Assembly (NCBI GenBank): GCA_007280275.1
Contig: QYQB01000072.1
Coordinates: 1 to 33,889, forward strand
Length of the DNA: 33,889 bases
From: a bacterium
GTDB taxonomy: Bacteria; Bacteroidota; Ignavibacteria; UBA10030
Direction of reading: 5' to 3'
Both the position numbers and the translations under genes were made by a program. Below are positions 33,289-33,889 of this stretch, piece by piece. Each line of letters begins with the position of its first letter. Position 1 is the stretch's first letter. The notes beneath the pieces were generated by a model, which did not search any database, was not told the DNA's origin, and saw only the letters and a list, made by a program, of their open reading frames with translations.

Positions 33289-33889
33289 TCACTTCAACAT
33301 GAGCATCTTCTTTACGAGTGCAATCGATCCGGTTTCCAGGCGGTAGATATAGACACCGGATTCGACCGTACGCCCTGCTTCATCCTTTCCATCCCATGTC
33401 ACGGTGTATTGACCCGCAGCATGGACACCCTGCACGAGTGTACGAACGCTCTGGCCCAGTATGTTGTAAACGACGAGCGAGATGTTCTGCTCGTGAGGCA
33501 CGGCGAATTGTATCTTCGTTGAAGGATTGAATGGGTTTGGATAGTTGTACGAAAGGTCAAAGACGTTCGGAATATTACTGTTATTGCCGCTCACAGCAGT
33601 AGTCGTCCCGACTTTTTGCACGGTGAGATCGTCAAAGTAGACTGTTCCCACAAACGTCGAATACACATGCAACCGTGTCTCAAGCGCCTTTACCCCCACT
33701 CCCGTCGGCACTTGCACATCGAGTGTATACTCTGTCCAGTCAAATGACGTCACCTTCGGGAATGTAAACGTGTAGTCATTCCCGGGTCCAACAGTGTTAT
33801 ACCCGTCATTGTTGCCAAACTTCGCAAACCACAACGGCGTAAATCCGACCGACCATGTCCCCGGATACTTTGCAGCTGAGTCTGGAACC
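33289..33889 (-). CDS. C-terminal part of a secreted T9SS cargo protein
   Basis: The frame is open to the window edge, so only the last 199 residues are seen. Residues to about 105 form a carbohydrate-binding-module-like jelly-roll piece (EYTLDVQVPTGVGVKALETR, then TVYFDDLTVQ), a type often attached to secreted glycosidases. The end is a T9SS sorting domain (YNYPNPFNPSTKIQF, LVVYNILGQSVRTL, SGVYIYRLETG). It may be another extracellular enzyme of the same locus, lying just upstream of the terminator. Confidence 0.85.
   Translation of the reverse strand, partial: VPDSAAKYPGTWSVGFTPLWFAKFGNNDGYNTVGPGNDYTFTFPKVTSFDWTEYTLDVQVPTGVGVKALETRLHVYSTFVGTVYFDDLTVQKVGTTTAVSGNNSNIPNVFDLSYNYPNPFNPSTKIQFAVPHEQNISLVVYNILGQSVRTLVQGVHAAGQYTVTWDGKDEAGRTVESGVYIYRLETGSIALVKKMLMLK

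Overview
The window looks like a chromosomal contig from a member of the Bacteroidota/Chlorobi side of the FCB group, most likely Ignavibacteriota or a close relative. The main reasons are C-terminal type IX secretion (T9SS) sorting domains carrying the YPNPFNPST motif in at least two proteins, a PorV-type outer-membrane protein, a carboxypeptidase-regulatory-domain TonB receptor, and a Bacteroidota-like TAnnTTTG promoter. Taxonomy is inferred from protein style only. Every gene I accept is on the minus strand, so the text below runs from high to low coordinates when following transcription. No rRNA, tRNA, CRISPR array, intact insertion sequence or origin was seen.

Right part (33889-9296): a partial T9SS-secreted protein ends in a strong terminator. 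After it comes a nearly gapless 24-kb run: TonB-dependent receptor, large T9SS cargo protein, PorV-family barrel, SurA/PpiC-like chaperone, sugar-binding lipoprotein, two MalF/MalG-type permeases, secreted six-hairpin glycosidase-like protein, zinc alcohol/polyol dehydrogenase, second secreted helical-toroid protein, 1060-residue secreted protein (helical-toroid-like domain, two Ig/PKD-like domains, LamG, T9SS tail), GH2 beta-mannosidase and GH130 beta-mannoside phosphorylase/hydrolase. Several junctions are 4-nt ATGA overlaps or gaps below 30 bp, so I read it as one glycan-utilisation locus, probably for a beta-mannoside-containing polymer. It has a TonB receptor but no recognisable SusD, and an ABC importer without its ATPase. 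The three secreted enzyme-like proteins cannot be put in a known family by eye, which makes this the best place for undescribed biochemistry.

Middle part (about 3650-9010): an accessory-looking block with long non-coding stretches. It holds an AbiEi/AbiEii toxin-antitoxin operon with its own promoter and a dyad operator, a short XPF/ERCC4-type nuclease, and an AAA+ ATPase with a DUF4143-like C-terminus that appears to be translated from a leaderless mRNA. Two direct copies of a roughly 75-bp structured repeat, whose stem shows compensatory changes, lie on either side of this block.

Left part (1-3361): an unrecognised 355-residue protein with a faint sigma-factor look is followed by a membrane anti-sigma-like protein whose extracytoplasmic part is a LamG domain, then a good terminator. 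At the edge is the N-terminal part of a secreted beta-propeller-like repeat protein that continues beyond base 1.
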